A stretch of 64,000 nt of DNA from an uncultured Cellvibrio sp. (GTDB lineage: Bacteria > Pseudomonadota > Gammaproteobacteria > Pseudomonadales > Cellvibrionaceae). Every line of letters starts with the position of its first letter. Within the stretch, counting starts at the first letter, position 1. The position numbers and the translations under genes are program-made. The stretch spans positions 1 through 64,000 of the forward strand of contig CAMLOU010000002.1 of the NCBI GenBank assembly GCA_946481735.1. Reading direction: 5' to 3'. Under the pieces are notes generated by a model, which ran no database searches, had not been told where the DNA came from, and worked only from the letters and a program-made list of their open reading frames with translations. Shown here piece by piece: positions 9,428-19,099 of the stretch.

Positions 9428-9494
9428 TGCGTATTAACCACCGCAGCCTGACGTTGCATCCTTGCTGATCGTTTATTCGGTGTAACTCATCATC

Positions 9495-10400
9495 ATGATC
9501 CCACTCGTCACCCATCCGGCTTACAGTTTTGACTTTGACAGCAAGCATCGCTTTCCGATGGAAAAATTCCGTTTGCTGCATCGTTACCTGCAAGAACGTG
9601 ATATCGCGCAATCCGGCAATACCTTTCGGCCCGGTAAAGCCAAACAAGTGATTCTGGAATTAGCACATTCCCGGGATTACCTGGAACGATTCATCCACAA
9701 CCGTCAATCGCCCCAGGAAATCCGCCGGATGGGTTTGCCCTGGAGTGAAGGGCTGATGCACCGCACCCTGATTTCATCCAATGGCACACTGCTTGCCGCA
9801 TCCCTTGCGTTGCAATACGGCATCGCCTGTCATCTGGCGGGTGGTACACACCATGCCCATTACGATTTTGCCTCTGGCTTTTGCATCCTGAATGATCTGG
9901 CCATTGCCTCGCGCGCCTTGATTGCGCAGGGTAAAGCCGAACGTATCCTGATCTTTGATTGCGATGTTCATCAGGGTGATGGCACCGCGAGCATCCTCGC
10001 GGATCATCCGGAAATTTTCACCTGCTCGATACATTGCGAAAAAAATTTTCCGGCGCGCAAAGCCAAAAGTGATCTCGATGTAGAACTGGCCGTTGGACTG
10101 CGTGATCAGGACTATCTGACGGTTGTGGAAAACACGCTGCACACATTGTTAACCGAATTCAAACCGTCACTGGTCATTTACGATGCAGGTGTTGATGTGT
10201 ATGAAAAGGATCCCCTCGGGCTGCTCAACATCAGCCTGGATGGCATACGCCATCGGGAACATCTCGTCCTTGAGCTTTGTCGACAAAAAGCCGTTCCGGT
10301 GGTCACCGTTATCGGTGGTGGATACGATCAAGACAGAATGGCGCTTGCTCGCCGCCACGCTCTAGTGGTAGAGGCCGCCGCAGCTGTTTATGGTGAATGA
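9495..10400 (+). CDS. Histone deacetylase superfamily zinc amidohydrolase (AcuC/HDAC-like)
   Basis: Encodes 301 residues of the arginase/deacetylase fold. Visible catalytic elements are the His pair in GGTHHAHYDF (H119, H120) and the zinc-binding DCDVHQGDG (D155, D157, H159). A further Asp is in YDAGVDVYEKDPLG, and the C-terminal glycine motif is IGGGYDQD. Bacterial members remove acyl groups from lysines, polyamines or small amides; the substrate here is unknown. The gene ends one base before the convergent PPOX gene, so the two transcripts meet tail to tail. An ATG at 9495 gives the expected family N-terminus (THPAYSFDFDSKHRFPM). Confidence 0.88.
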   Translation: MIPLVTHPAYSFDFDSKHRFPMEKFRLLHRYLQERDIAQSGNTFRPGKAKQVILELAHSRDYLERFIHNRQSPQEIRRMGLPWSEGLMHRTLISSNGTLLAASLALQYGIACHLAGGTHHAHYDFASGFCILNDLAIASRALIAQGKAERILIFDCDVHQGDGTASILADHPEIFTCSIHCEKNFPARKAKSDLDVELAVGLRDQDYLTVVENTLHTLLTEFKPSLVIYDAGVDVYEKDPLGLLNISLDGIRHREHLVLELCRQKAVPVVTVIGGGYDQDRMALARRHALVVEAAAAVYGE

Positions 10401-10401
10401 C

Positions 10402-11343
10402 TCACCTGGCCGCATGCCAGGTGCCGGTTTGTAGACTTTTCGGGGACCACTCCGCGAAAGATCCGCGCAGTGGCAAGGCGGCAGGTCGATAGATCATCTG
10501 TTTTACATCAAGATGCCACAGGCGTTCGGCACCTTTGAACGCGGCAACCGACGGCCCCGACAACACCAGTTCAGTGTCGCCCGTTAACTGCAATAAATCA
10601 CCGGTGACAAAATCAATAAATAACAATCCCGCCCGGGGATTAACCCTTAAGTTACCCAGGGTGTTGAAGTGAAAGTTACCGGAGAAATCCGGAATGGTAA
10701 GGCGGTTGTGCTCCACCTTGACAAAACCCGCCTGACCACCCCGGTGAGAAACATCCACTGAGCGCGCCGGTTGATCCACGTAACTCGCCACAAAAAATGT
10801 ATCAGCCTGGCGAATCAACCGGCGCGCGCCATCATGCAATTCGTGCGCAACTACCGGCAAGGGTATTACACCATTGTCATTCTGCACCCAGGATAGATCG
10901 CGCTTCTGAATATACTGCGGACAATTGCCAAATGACTGTTCAACCACCAGCTCAAAACCCTGGTCATCACACTGATGAACGGTCCCGTTGACACGATTGC
11001 GCCGCCGCGAGTGAAGCTCGATCCCCAGCATCCCCAGCGCCGCACCCTGACGCAGATTCTTGCTCGCAGGGTCCGCCGCTGCAGGCATGGTGTTAATGCG
11101 CAAATGACGAGGATCAGGCGAGACAGCAAAGCCGGGAACGCCGGTCAGAATACTCGCCCACACCTCATCGTGCGCATCGACGCTGCCCACTATCATGAAC
11201 GGCAACTGGTGAAAAAAGTCCCGGTGTTGATCGGGCATATAATCGCGAATGACCCGCGCGCCCACCTGTTTCATCTTGTCCGCCATGCCGACCAGCTGTT
11301 GCAGCTGACGCTCACCTTCATGCCAGGGATCATTGATGTCCAT
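10402..11343 (-). CDS. Pyridoxamine 5'-phosphate oxidase-like FMN-binding protein
   Basis: Encodes 313 residues from the ATG at 11341-11343 ([11 protein letters not shown]), which has GGGA eight bases upstream. A second ATG five codons earlier is possible. The sequence resembles the two-domain PPOX/COG3576 group: a split-barrel flavin domain with [18 protein letters not shown] residues (here [15 protein letters not shown]) and [19 protein letters not shown]. Such proteins bind FMN or F420-like flavins, but their substrates are mostly unknown. The start overlaps the end of the GST gene by 14 bp, indicating translational coupling within the LysR-GST-PPOX cluster. Confidence 0.8.
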   Translation of the reverse strand: MDINDPWHEGERQLQQLVGMADKMKQVGARVIRDYMPDQHRDFFHQLPFMIVGSVDAHDEVWASILTGVPGFAVSPDPRHLRINTMPAAADPASKNLRQGAALGMLGIELHSRRRNRVNGTVHQCDDQGFELVVEQSFGNCPQYIQKRDLSWVQNDNGVIPLPVVAHELHDGARRLIRQADTFFVASYVDQPARSVDVSHRGGQAGFVKVEHNRLTIPDFSGNFHFNTLGNLRVNPRAGLLFIDFVTGDLLQLTGDTELVLSGPSVAAFKGAERLWHLDVKQMIYRPAALPLRGSFAEWSPKSLQTGTWHAAR

Positions 11344-11977
11344 CGTTCGTTCCCGCATTCAAACCGGCCGCGCTTTTTTTCATCGGCACAAACCCAGGCA
11401 AGGCTTCAATACGTTGGAGCCAGGCACGCACCTGGGGGTAATCCTGCAGCGAGACATTGCCTTCCGGTGCGTGAGCGACATAGCTGTAGCCAGCGATGTC
11501 CGCGATGGTTGGTTGATCGCCGATGAGAAACGCACCGCGCAACAATTCTGTGTTCATCACTGATAACAGTGCGTGCGCAGCACCGATGACTTCTTGCGAA
11601 TTGTACGGCGCACCAAATACCGTAATCAGACGCGCGCGTGCAGCACCAAAGGCCAAGGGTCCCGCCGCCGCTGATAGCCATCGCTGGATGTTGGCGGCGC
11701 TCACCGGATCTTCCGGCAACCACTTACCCGGCGCGTATCGTTTGGCGAGGTACACCAGAATTGCATTGGAGTCAGCGAGAATCACGCCGTCATCATCAAT
11801 GACCGGCACCTGACCAAACGTATTTAACTGTAGAAACGCCGGCTGCTTGTGCGCGCGATTCGCCAGATCCACGTCGATCAACTCCACTGGAATCCCAAGC
11901 AGGGACAACATCAATTCAACACGATGGCAATGACCGGACAGGATATGACGATAAAGTTTGATGGGTTTGACTGACAT
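11330..11977 (-). CDS. Glutathione S-transferase family protein
   Basis: Encodes 215 residues from the ATG at 11975-11977, set by a textbook AAGGAG seven bases upstream. The N-terminal thioredoxin-like domain ([21 protein letters not shown]) ends with [22 protein letters not shown], the GSH-binding cis-Pro and Asp-Ser signature. An all-helical C-terminal domain follows, with [18 protein letters not shown], the conserved N-cap motif. GSTs conjugate or reduce electrophiles with glutathione; the natural substrate is unknown. It is the first gene of a pair with the PPOX protein, with a LysR regulator encoded just upstream on the same strand. Confidence 0.9.
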   Translation of the reverse strand: MSVKPIKLYRHILSGHCHRVELMLSLLGIPVELIDVDLANRAHKQPAFLQLNTFGQVPVIDDDGVILADSNAILVYLAKRYAPGKWLPEDPVSAANIQRWLSAAAGPLAFGAARARLITVFGAPYNSQEVIGAAHALLSVMNTELLRGAFLIGDQPTIADIAGYSYVAHAPEGNVSLQDYPQVRAWLQRIEALPGFVPMKKSAAGLNAGTNDGHQ

Positions 11978-12098
11978 ACTCGGCTCCTTAACGCGATGGT
12001 TGTTGGAGCCATTGTGGAAGACAGGGTCGCCACAGAGAATGGCCAGTTTCTGCAAAAGACTATTTCACTCTCTGCAAGAATGCGCGGCGATAACCTGA

Positions 12099-13013
12099 TC
12101 AGGCGGAATATTGCAGCGCAGGGTCGGCGCGCAAACGTGCCACACAATAGTCAACAAAGGTACGCACTCTCGCCGATATCTTTGCACCTCCGTGATACAC
12201 CACATGGATCGGCAAAGGGGGCAACTCATACTCGTGTAGCACGATCTCCAGTTCACCCTTCGCGACCTGCCGGGCGATCTGGTAGGAAAGTACGCAGGTA
12301 TACCCCCAGCCAGCAACAGCCGCGCTGATCGCCGCCTGATTTGCCGTCACCACCAAGCGCGATGGCGGCAGAAATGCAATGGGGCCGGTGTCTGTTTTGA
12401 ACTGCCACCTGGCGAGCAAAGGACTGCTGGCGATGACTACGGCTGACTGGTCACGCAGCTGGTCAGGGTGTTCAGGGCGCCCCTGGCGCTCAAGAAATGC
12501 CGGTGCGGCACACACCACACGCCTGACACTTCCCACACGCGCCGCATAAAGTCCACTGTCTGGCAGGTGCCCAATACGTACAGCCACATCAACTCCCTCG
12601 TCGAGCATGTTGACGACCCGGTCAACCATCAGGGCTTTGATACTGACTTGCGGATGTTCATTGAGGTAATCAACCATCAAGGGTGTGACATACAGTTCGC
12701 CAAATAACACCGGAGCCGTTATCGTCAATTGACCACGGGCTATGGCATAACTGCCCGCTGCGGACTCCTCCGCTTCGGTTAATTCGGCAAGGATCCGGCG
12801 ACAATCGTCCAGGTAACGCTGACCCGCTTCAGAGACATAAACACGACGCGTGGTGCGCGACAGCAACATAATGCCCAAGCGCGCTTCCAGCGCGGCCACC
12901 GCTCGCGTGACACTCGCCGCCGACGTGTCCAAACGCCTGGCCGCTGCAGCGAAGCTTTCCTCTTCTGCCACGGCGACAAATACCTGCATTTCCTGAAACC
13001 GATCCACCGACAT
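12099..13013 (-). CDS. LysR-family transcriptional regulator
   Basis: Encodes 304 residues, the standard LysR length. The N-terminal winged helix-turn-helix is evident (FVAVAEEESFAAAARRLD, SVTRAVAALEARLG, then LLSRTTRRV). The remaining two-thirds is the periplasmic-binding-like effector domain with FGELYVTPLMVDYLNEHP. It resembles the large group of LysR proteins that control nearby detoxification genes. The GST gene starts 121 bp downstream on the same strand, so the regulator probably acts on that intergenic region; this is inference. A purine-rich GAGGGGGA precedes the ATG at 13013. Confidence 0.9.
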   Translation of the reverse strand: MSVDRFQEMQVFVAVAEEESFAAAARRLDTSAASVTRAVAALEARLGIMLLSRTTRRVYVSEAGQRYLDDCRRILAELTEAEESAAGSYAIARGQLTITAPVLFGELYVTPLMVDYLNEHPQVSIKALMVDRVVNMLDEGVDVAVRIGHLPDSGLYAARVGSVRRVVCAAPAFLERQGRPEHPDQLRDQSAVVIASSPLLARWQFKTDTGPIAFLPPSRLVVTANQAAISAAVAGWGYTCVLSYQIARQVAKGELEIVLHEYELPPLPIHVVYHGGAKISARVRTFVDYCVARLRADPALQYSA

Positions 13014-13113
13014 TCCCCCTCTACCAAGAACAGGCGAGTGTTAACCGCCGCCGAAATATCTGCAATGCCTTTTTGCCGGGTATCGATCAGCGCTTCCGGT
13101 CCGGCCAGAGCAA

Positions 13114-13142
13114 CTGATATCTCAGGGCAAAAATGCTATAGT
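13114..13142 (+). promoter_or_regulatory. Candidate sigma70 promoter of metG
   Basis: A -10-like TATAGT at 13137-13142 lies 17 bp after CTGATA at 13114-13119, a weak -35. It is placed about 135 bp before metG. It is judged by eye only, and no better candidate was found in the gap. Confidence 0.3.
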
Positions 13143-13278
13143 GCGCCTCCTTTTTGCCAGCTGGCCGCCAGCTGATCGGTGACAACCCTTGTCATCGCGG
13201 GAGCTGACGATTTCCGTCGCGCCCTCTTGTAAAAACAAACCGTGTTGTAAAACAAATCGTGGATAGACACCCAGACCT

Positions 13279-15297
13279 ATGACCCAAGCTCGTAAAATTC
13301 TTGTTACCAGTGCCCTGCCCTACGCCAACGGCTCTATTCACCTCGGCCACCTGGTGGAATATATCCAGACCGATATTTGGGTTCGCTTCCAGAAGCTGCG
13401 CGGTGAAGATTGTTTGTATGTCTGCGCCGACGATGCGCACGGCACCGCCATCATGCTGAAAGCGGAACAGCTGGGTCACAGCCCTGAGCAACAAATCGCC
13501 AATGTCAAAGCGGAACACGAGCGGGATTTCGCCGACTTCCTGATTGGCTTTGATAATTACCACTCGACGCACAGTGAAGAAAATCGCGAACTGTCGACCA
13601 TGATCTATCAGCGTTTGCTGGCCAATGGCCATATCGCGACCCGCAGTATTACCCAAGCCTATGACCCGGAAAAAAACCTGTTCCTGGCGGATCGCTACAT
13701 CAAAGGCACTTGCCCCAAATGCAAATCGGAAGACCAGTACGGCGACAATTGTGAGAAGTGCGGTGCGACCTATTCGCCCATGGATTTGATCAACCCCAAG
13801 TCGGCCATCTCCGGCACGACACCGATTGCCAAAGACTCCGAACATTTCTTCTTTACCTTACCCGCGTTCAGCGACTTCCTGAAAGACTGGACCCGCGCCG
13901 GCCATTTGCAGGATGAAGTGGCAAACAAGATGGCCGAGTGGCTGGATGCCGGTTTGCAGGAGTGGGATATCTCCCGCGATGCGCCCTACTTCGGTTTTGA
14001 AATTCCCGATCAACCAGGCAAATACTTTTATGTCTGGCTGGATGCGCCTATCGGCTATATCGCCAGCCTGAAACATTACGGCGACCAACACGGCATTGAT
14101 TGGCAGGACTACTGGAAGCCGGATTCCACGGCAGAGGTTTATCATTTTATCGGTAAGGATATCGTTAACTTCCACGCCCTCTTCTGGCCAGCCATGTTGC
14201 ATTCGGCCAAGTTGCGCACCCCCACCAAAATCTGTGTGCACGGCTTCCTGACGGTTAATGGCACCAAGATGAGTAAATCGCGCGGGACCTTTATTAATGC
14301 GCGCACCTACCTCAATCATTTGAATCCGGAATATTTGCGCTATTACTTCGCTGCCAAGCTGACCAGCGCGGTGGACGATCTCGACTTGAACCTCGAGGAC
14401 TTTATCCAGCGCGTCAACAGCGATCTGGTGGGCAAAGTGGTTAACATCGCCAGCCGCACCGCCAAGTTCATCAACAACGCGGGCGGCACCTTGTCGACCA
14501 GGGTTGCTGATCCAGCCCTGTGGGAAAAATTCGTGGATGCAGGAGCTGTTATCGCAGCGCATTACGAAGCGCGGGATTTCAGCAAAGCCATGCGTGAAAT
14601 CATGGCGCTGGCTGACGCCGCTAACGAATACATCGCCACCCAGGAACCCTGGAAGCTAGCCAAGCAAGCCGGTCAGGAACAATACACGCTGGATGTCTGC
14701 ACCTTGGGCATCAATATGTTCCGCGCCCTGCTGACCTACCTCAAACCGGTATTGCCAGCACTGACAGCCAAGGCTGAGGAATTCCTGGGCGAAACCCTGA
14801 GCTGGACAGCACCGGTGCAGTTCCGCGGTGGCGACCAGATCAACACCTTTGTGCCGTTGTTAACCCGCGTAGAGAAAGACAAGGTCGATGCCATGCTTGA
14901 AGCCAGCAAAGAAGCCCTCGCCAGCGCTGCCCCCAAGGCCAGCGGTCCCCTGGCGGATGACCCGATTGCCGCCGAGATCGAGTTTGGCGATTTTGCCAGG
15001 GTGGATCTGCGTATCGCCCTGATCGCCAACGCCGAACATGTGGAAGGTTCTGACAAGCTCCTGCGCTTGACCCTGGACCTGGGCGGAGAGACACGCAATG
15101 TCTTCTCCGGCATCAAAGCGGCGTATAAACCCGAGGATCTGGTGGGCAAGCTCACCGTGGTGGTGGCCAACCTCAAGCCGCGCAAGATGAAGTTTGGCAT
15201 GAGCGAAGGCATGGTACTGGCCGCTGGCCCGGGCGGGAGCGACTTATACCTGCTCGAACCCCACAGCGGCGCCAAACCCGGCCAACGCGTTATGTAA
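13279..15297 (+). CDS. metG: Methionyl-tRNA synthetase
   Basis: Encodes 672 residues. The class I signature HLGH is at residues 21-24 and KMSKS at 330-334. The zinc knuckle CPKC...CEKC uses C145, C148, C158 and C161. A C-terminal OB-fold tRNA-binding domain (about 565-672: [39 protein letters not shown]) mediates dimerisation, as in the long E. coli-type enzyme. It charges initiator and elongator tRNAMet. A REP palindrome follows the stop and the Rsx operon starts 182 bp downstream, an order close to that in Pseudomonas. Confidence 0.98.
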   Translation: MTQARKILVTSALPYANGSIHLGHLVEYIQTDIWVRFQKLRGEDCLYVCADDAHGTAIMLKAEQLGHSPEQQIANVKAEHERDFADFLIGFDNYHSTHSEENRELSTMIYQRLLANGHIATRSITQAYDPEKNLFLADRYIKGTCPKCKSEDQYGDNCEKCGATYSPMDLINPKSAISGTTPIAKDSEHFFFTLPAFSDFLKDWTRAGHLQDEVANKMAEWLDAGLQEWDISRDAPYFGFEIPDQPGKYFYVWLDAPIGYIASLKHYGDQHGIDWQDYWKPDSTAEVYHFIGKDIVNFHALFWPAMLHSAKLRTPTKICVHGFLTVNGTKMSKSRGTFINARTYLNHLNPEYLRYYFAAKLTSAVDDLDLNLEDFIQRVNSDLVGKVVNIASRTAKFINNAGGTLSTRVADPALWEKFVDAGAVIAAHYEARDFSKAMREIMALADAANEYIATQEPWKLAKQAGQEQYTLDVCTLGINMFRALLTYLKPVLPALTAKAEEFLGETLSWTAPVQFRGGDQINTFVPLLTRVEKDKVDAMLEASKEALASAAPKASGPLADDPIAAEIEFGDFARVDLRIALIANAEHVEGSDKLLRLTLDLGGETRNVFSGIKAAYKPEDLVGKLTVVVANLKPRKMKFGMSEGMVLAAGPGGSDLYLLEPHSGAKPGQRVM

Positions 15298-15309
15298 CGC
15301 CACACCCGT

Positions 15310-15343
15310 GGTGTCGGATTAGCCAAAGGCGTAATCCGACACC
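15310..15343. repeat. REP palindrome downstream of metG
   Basis: GGTGTCGGATTAGCC (15310-15324) pairs with GGCGTAATCCGACACC (15328-15343) around AAA. It is the same GGATTAG/CGTAATCC unit as the other REPs here but lacks the GTAG tetranucleotide. It begins 12 bp after the metG stop and could act as a transcript-end structure. Confidence 0.75.
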
Positions 15344-15407
15344 AGGGTCCGTAAACGCATTATCGCCACAAGTTTCAAGCATATTCCCAAATAAACCGGG
15401 TTTTGGA

Positions 15408-15436
15408 TTGATCCCGCGCCGTTGCTTTACGATAAT
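15408..15436 (+). promoter_or_regulatory. Candidate promoter of the rsx operon
   Basis: TTGATC at 15408-15413 and GATAAT at 15431-15436 are separated by exactly 17 bp and lie about 45 bp before rsxA. They match sigma70 consensus at 4 and 5 of 6 positions. Confidence 0.5.
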
Positions 15437-15479
15437 GCGCCCCTGAAATTTCAGGCGTCAGCCAACAGGTAGAGAATCC

Positions 15480-16055
15480 ATGACCGAATTTGCCGTCATC
15501 ATGCTCGGCACCATCCTGGTGAACAACTTTGTGCTGGTCCAGTTCCTGGGGCTGTGCCCGTTTATGGGTGTGTCCAACAAACTGGAATCGGCCATCGGTA
15601 TGGCCGGCGCTACTACCTTTGTGATGACGCTCGCCTCTATCTGCACCTACCTGGTCTTCACCTGGATTCTTGCGCCTCTCGGGCTGGATTACCTGCGCAC
15701 AATTTCTTTTATATTGGTGATCGCGGCAGTCGTGCAGTTCACCAAGATGTTTATGGAAAAAACCAGCCCATTGCTGTACCGCATCCTCGGGGTATTCCTG
15801 CCGCTGATTACCGTGAACTGCGCGGTGTTGGGCGTGGCCTTGTTGAATATCAACAAAACCCACAGTTTCTGGGAATCCACCCTCTATGGATTTGGCGGAG
15901 CGGTAGGGTTTTCCATTGTATTGATCCTGTTCTCGGCCATGCGCGAACGCCTGGCCGTGGCCGATGTGCCCGTGCCATTCAAAGGCGCCGCCATCGGTAT
16001 GATCACCGCCGGATTAATGTCCCTTGCCTTTATGGGCTTCAGTGGCCTTGTATAG
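15480..16055 (+). CDS. rsxA: Electron transport complex subunit RsxA (RnfA)
   Basis: Encodes 191 residues with six hydrophobic spans, the standard RnfA/RsxA length. Conserved motifs include [16 protein letters not shown] near the N-terminus and [17 protein letters not shown] in the centre; each Cys of the paired NxxLxxxLGLCP-type motifs helps hold an intramembrane iron-sulfur centre in this family. It forms the membrane core of the Rnf/Rsx complex together with RsxE. In E. coli the complex reduces SoxR; in other bacteria it couples ferredoxin/NADH electron transfer to ion pumping. It opens a six-gene operon. Confidence 0.97.
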   Translation: MTEFAVIMLGTILVNNFVLVQFLGLCPFMGVSNKLESAIGMAGATTFVMTLASICTYLVFTWILAPLGLDYLRTISFILVIAAVVQFTKMFMEKTSPLLYRILGVFLPLITVNCAVLGVALLNINKTHSFWESTLYGFGGAVGFSIVLILFSAMRERLAVADVPVPFKGAAIGMITAGLMSLAFMGFSGLV

Positions 16056-16106
16056 GCCGGAGTTGCAGCAGCCTTTATTCAGTGGCCTTTATATAGACCG
16101 GAGATG
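16038..16106 (+). repeat. Imperfect tandem duplication across the rsxA stop codon
   Basis: The segment at 16038-16065 (TTCAGTGGCCTTGTATAGGC then CGGAGTTG) recurs with a few changes at 16078-16106. The first copy contains the rsxA stop and the second lies in the 62-bp gap before rsxB. It looks like a small local duplication that created the gap. Confidence 0.6.
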
Positions 16107-16117
16107 TAACGCCGATT

Positions 16118-16738
16118 ATGTTTGAACTGATTGTCCAGAATCCTATTATCGCTGCGCTGGTCGCCCTGATCGGTCTGGCTGCGCTATTTGGTGCGATCCT
16201 GGGTTTTGCGGCAGTGAAATTTAAAGTCGAAGGCGACCCCATCGTCGACCAGATCGATAACCTGCTGCCACAAACCCAGTGCGGCCAGTGCGGCTATCCC
16301 GGTTGTCGACCTTACGCCCAGGCTATTGCCGGCGGCGATGCCATCAATAAATGCCCTCCCGGTGGCCAAACCACCATCAACGCCCTGGCGGACCTGCTCG
16401 CCGTACCCGCGCCGACCCTCGACGAAGAGCATGGCGAAGAATCCGAAGTCAAAAAAGTCGCGTTTATCCGGGAAGACGAGTGCATCGGCTGCACCAAGTG
16501 CATCCAGGCGTGCCCGATGGATGCCATCCTCGGTGCCGCCAAGCAGATGCATACGGTGATTGCCGATGAATGCACCGGCTGCGATTTATGTGTGGAGCCC
16601 TGCCCCGTGGATTGTATTGACATGATCCCGGTGGAAACCGGCGTTAAAGAGTGGAAGTGGGAATTGCCCGCGATCAACGCCAGTATCATCGCCACCGACC
16701 GCGACTCGCAGGATCAGCCAACAGGTAAAGCCGCTTAA
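16118..16738 (+). CDS. rsxB: Electron transport complex subunit RsxB (RnfB), iron-sulfur protein
   Basis: Encodes 206 residues. An N-terminal membrane anchor (about 8-30) is followed by a 4Fe-4S motif CGQCGYPGC and two ferredoxin-type clusters, [12 protein letters not shown] and [12 protein letters not shown]. RnfB is thought to accept electrons from the cytoplasmic donor and pass them to the membrane subunits. The stop overlaps the start of rsxC (TAATG), so translation of the two is coupled. The tail after the second ferredoxin motif is short, as in gammaproteobacterial forms. Confidence 0.97.
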   Translation: MFELIVQNPIIAALVALIGLAALFGAILGFAAVKFKVEGDPIVDQIDNLLPQTQCGQCGYPGCRPYAQAIAGGDAINKCPPGGQTTINALADLLAVPAPTLDEEHGEESEVKKVAFIREDECIGCTKCIQACPMDAILGAAKQMHTVIADECTGCDLCVEPCPVDCIDMIPVETGVKEWKWELPAINASIIATDRDSQDQPTGKAA

Positions 16739-19023
16739 TGACCAGCCTGATCAAAATCCGGGAAATCCCCGGCGGAATTCACCCGCCCGAACATAAAGAA
16801 CAATCCCTGCGCCTACCGCTGGGTTCCGTGCCTTTGCCGCCCCAGTTGGTCGTACCCGTGAGCCAACATATCGGTGAACCGGCCACACCGGTGGTGAGCG
16901 TGGGTGAGCGCGTACTGACCGGGCAACTGATTGCTGCCGCCAATGGCGTCTTCAGTGCCAATATCCACGCGCCCAGCTCCGGCACCGTGGTGGCAATTGA
17001 AGATCGCGTCCTGACCCATCCTTCCGGGATGAGCGATACCTGTATCGTGATCGAGACGGACGGCAAGGATGAGTGGGTGCCGCTAAATCCCTGCGAGGAT
17101 TATCACGCTCTCGACAAGACCGCCCTGCAAGACAAAATCCGCCTGGCCGGGGTAGCCGGTCTGGGCGGCGCGGGTTTTCCCACGGCGGTAAAACTCAACC
17201 CGCGTTCCACTGAAGTGATTGATACCCTGATCATCAACGGCGCCGAGTGCGAGCCCTATATCACCGCCGATGACATCCTGATGCAAACCCGCGCCGAGGA
17301 AATCATCGCGGGAACCCTGATGGTCAGCCACCTGCTGCATGAGCCCAAAGACCTGGTCATCGGTCTGGAAGACAATAAACCCCAAGCCCTGGCGGCCCTG
17401 CAAAAAGCGGCGCAAGGCACGCGGGTACAGGTGGTGGCTTTTCCGACGAAATACCCGTCTGGCGGCGCCAAGCAAATCATCCAGATCCTGACCGGACGCG
17501 AAATTCCCACCGACCACCATTCCGCCTATATCGGCGTTATTTGCCTCAACGTCGGCACCGTTGCAGCGGCCTGGCGGGCAGTGCGTTACGGTGAGCCGCT
17601 GATTTCCCGCATTACGACTGTTGTTGGTGAGTCACTGGACATTCAGCGCAATGTGGAAGTCCGCATCGGTACGCCGATTGACTATGTTCTTGCCCAACAC
17701 GGTTTTGATGCGAAGCAAGCCTCACGCCTGATTATGGGTGGCCCGATGATGGGCTTTACCTTGCCGAACCCCAGCGTGCCGGTGATTAAAACCACCAACT
17801 GTATCCTCGCTCCGACAAAAAAAGAATTGCCACCGCCACCGCCGGCGCAAGCCTGCATTCGTTGCGGCCTGTGCGCAGAAGCCTGCCCCGCCAGTTTGCT
17901 ACCGCAGCAATTATTCTGGTATGCGCAGGCGGAAGATATGGAAAAACTGCAAGCGCACAACCTGTTCGATTGCATTGAGTGCGGTGCCTGTTCTTATGTG
18001 TGCCCGAGTAATATTCCCCTGGTGCAGTATTACCGCGCGGCCAAGGGCACGATTCGCCAGCACGAATTGGAAAAGGAAAAATCCGATCGCTCACGCCGTC
18101 GGTTTGAGTTCCGTCAGCAACGTATCGCAAAAGAGGAAGCGGAAAAAGAAGCTAAACGTCTGGCACGCAAACAGGCCGCTGAAGAAGCAAAACAAAAGCT
18201 CGCCGAAAAAGCCGCTGCACCGACGCCGCAAACTGCCGTTGTCGCCGAGGCCGTAGCCAAAGCCCGCGCCGTGCAGCAAACCCCGGACGAACAAAAAGCC
18301 AAACTTGAACGTATGCTCGCCGCTGCACAAAACAGCCTTGAACATGCGCGTCAGCCATTAGTGCCCAATGAAGAAGGCGCAGTGATTACGCCGGAACAAT
18401 TGGAAAAGCAGCAAGCGCGGATCAAGCAAGCCGAATTAAAAGTCAGTGAGGCCGAGAAAAAACTCGCTGATTTTATGGCAACACAAGATGTTACGCCGGC
18501 AGCCACGCCCACCAGCGCCGAAGACCCGGTTGCCGCCGCCATCGCCCGCGCGCAGGCAAAACTGACTATGGCACCGGACGAAAAATTACGCACGACGTTA
18601 GAGTCGTTGCAATCGCGTCTCGCCAAAGCCCAGGAAAAAGCGGCCGCCGCCCAAGCCGAAGGCAGTGCTAACGCTGATGCCTTGCAGCAAGGCGTGGAAA
18701 AATTGCAGCAGAAAATCGCGGAAGCGGAAGCGGAACTCGCGCAACTGACCGCAACAACACCGGCCACAGAAACCACTGCTCCCTCTGTCGAACAGAGTGC
18801 GGCGGATATCGCCATTGAAAAAGCCAAGGCCAAAGCGGCGGCGCTGGCGAGCATGAGCGATACAGAAAAACGCGCGGAACAACTGAAATCCCTGGAAAAC
18901 CGTTTACAAAAAGCGCGCGACCGATTGGCCAAAGCCGAAGCGGACAATGATCCAAACATTGAAGCCTTCCGCACCGGCCTTGCCAAGCTCGAAGAAAAAC
19001 ACAAAGAACTGCAAGACGCGTAA
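16738..19023 (+). CDS. rsxC: Electron transport complex subunit RsxC (RnfC)
   Basis: Encodes 761 residues. The N-terminal part binds FMN and NADH-like substrates (GLGGAGFPTAVKLNPR, then INGAECEPYITADD). Two 4Fe-4S motifs follow, CIRCGLCAEACP and CIECGACSYVCP, near residues 375-430. From about 445 to the end the chain is a long Ala/Lys/Glu/Gln-rich coiled-coil tail with repeated AQEKAAAAQAE-type segments, as in E. coli RsxC but of uncertain role. RsxC is the peripheral subunit facing the soluble electron donor. Its ATG overlaps the rsxB stop. Confidence 0.97.
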   Translation: MTSLIKIREIPGGIHPPEHKEQSLRLPLGSVPLPPQLVVPVSQHIGEPATPVVSVGERVLTGQLIAAANGVFSANIHAPSSGTVVAIEDRVLTHPSGMSDTCIVIETDGKDEWVPLNPCEDYHALDKTALQDKIRLAGVAGLGGAGFPTAVKLNPRSTEVIDTLIINGAECEPYITADDILMQTRAEEIIAGTLMVSHLLHEPKDLVIGLEDNKPQALAALQKAAQGTRVQVVAFPTKYPSGGAKQIIQILTGREIPTDHHSAYIGVICLNVGTVAAAWRAVRYGEPLISRITTVVGESLDIQRNVEVRIGTPIDYVLAQHGFDAKQASRLIMGGPMMGFTLPNPSVPVIKTTNCILAPTKKELPPPPPAQACIRCGLCAEACPASLLPQQLFWYAQAEDMEKLQAHNLFDCIECGACSYVCPSNIPLVQYYRAAKGTIRQHELEKEKSDRSRRRFEFRQQRIAKEEAEKEAKRLARKQAAEEAKQKLAEKAAAPTPQTAVVAEAVAKARAVQQTPDEQKAKLERMLAAAQNSLEHARQPLVPNEEGAVITPEQLEKQQARIKQAELKVSEAEKKLADFMATQDVTPAATPTSAEDPVAAAIARAQAKLTMAPDEKLRTTLESLQSRLAKAQEKAAAAQAEGSANADALQQGVEKLQQKIAEAEAELAQLTATTPATETTAPSVEQSAADIAIEKAKAKAAALASMSDTEKRAEQLKSLENRLQKARDRLAKAEADNDPNIEAFRTGLAKLEEKHKELQDA

Positions 19024-19027
19024 ACCT

Positions 19028-19064
19028 GTAGGCCGGATTAGCTGCACAGCGGCGTAATCCGGCA
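19028..19064. repeat. GTAG-type REP between rsxC and rsxD
   Basis: GTAGGCCGGATTAGCTGCAC followed by a loop and GGCGTAATCCGGCA. It carries the full GTAG head and sits inside an operon, where it may form an mRNA hairpin modulating downstream expression (inference). Confidence 0.8.
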
Positions 19065-19099
19065 ATGCCCCAAATTCAAATCATGCATCGAGATTGTTG

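Noticed and set aside
10403..10423. CACCTGGC-CGCAT-GCCAGGTG hairpin as a bidirectional terminator
   Set aside because: It is inside the last codons of the PPOX gene and lacks T-runs on either side.
13858..14562. Antisense open frame opposite metG (234 codons)
   Set aside because: metG is unambiguous by motifs; the antisense frame has no family similarity or ribosome site.
18061..19020. Repetitive Ala/Lys/Glu-rich segment in rsxC as a possible separate repeat gene or frameshift
   Set aside because: It is in frame with the Fe-S domain and matches the known long coiled-coil tail of RsxC.
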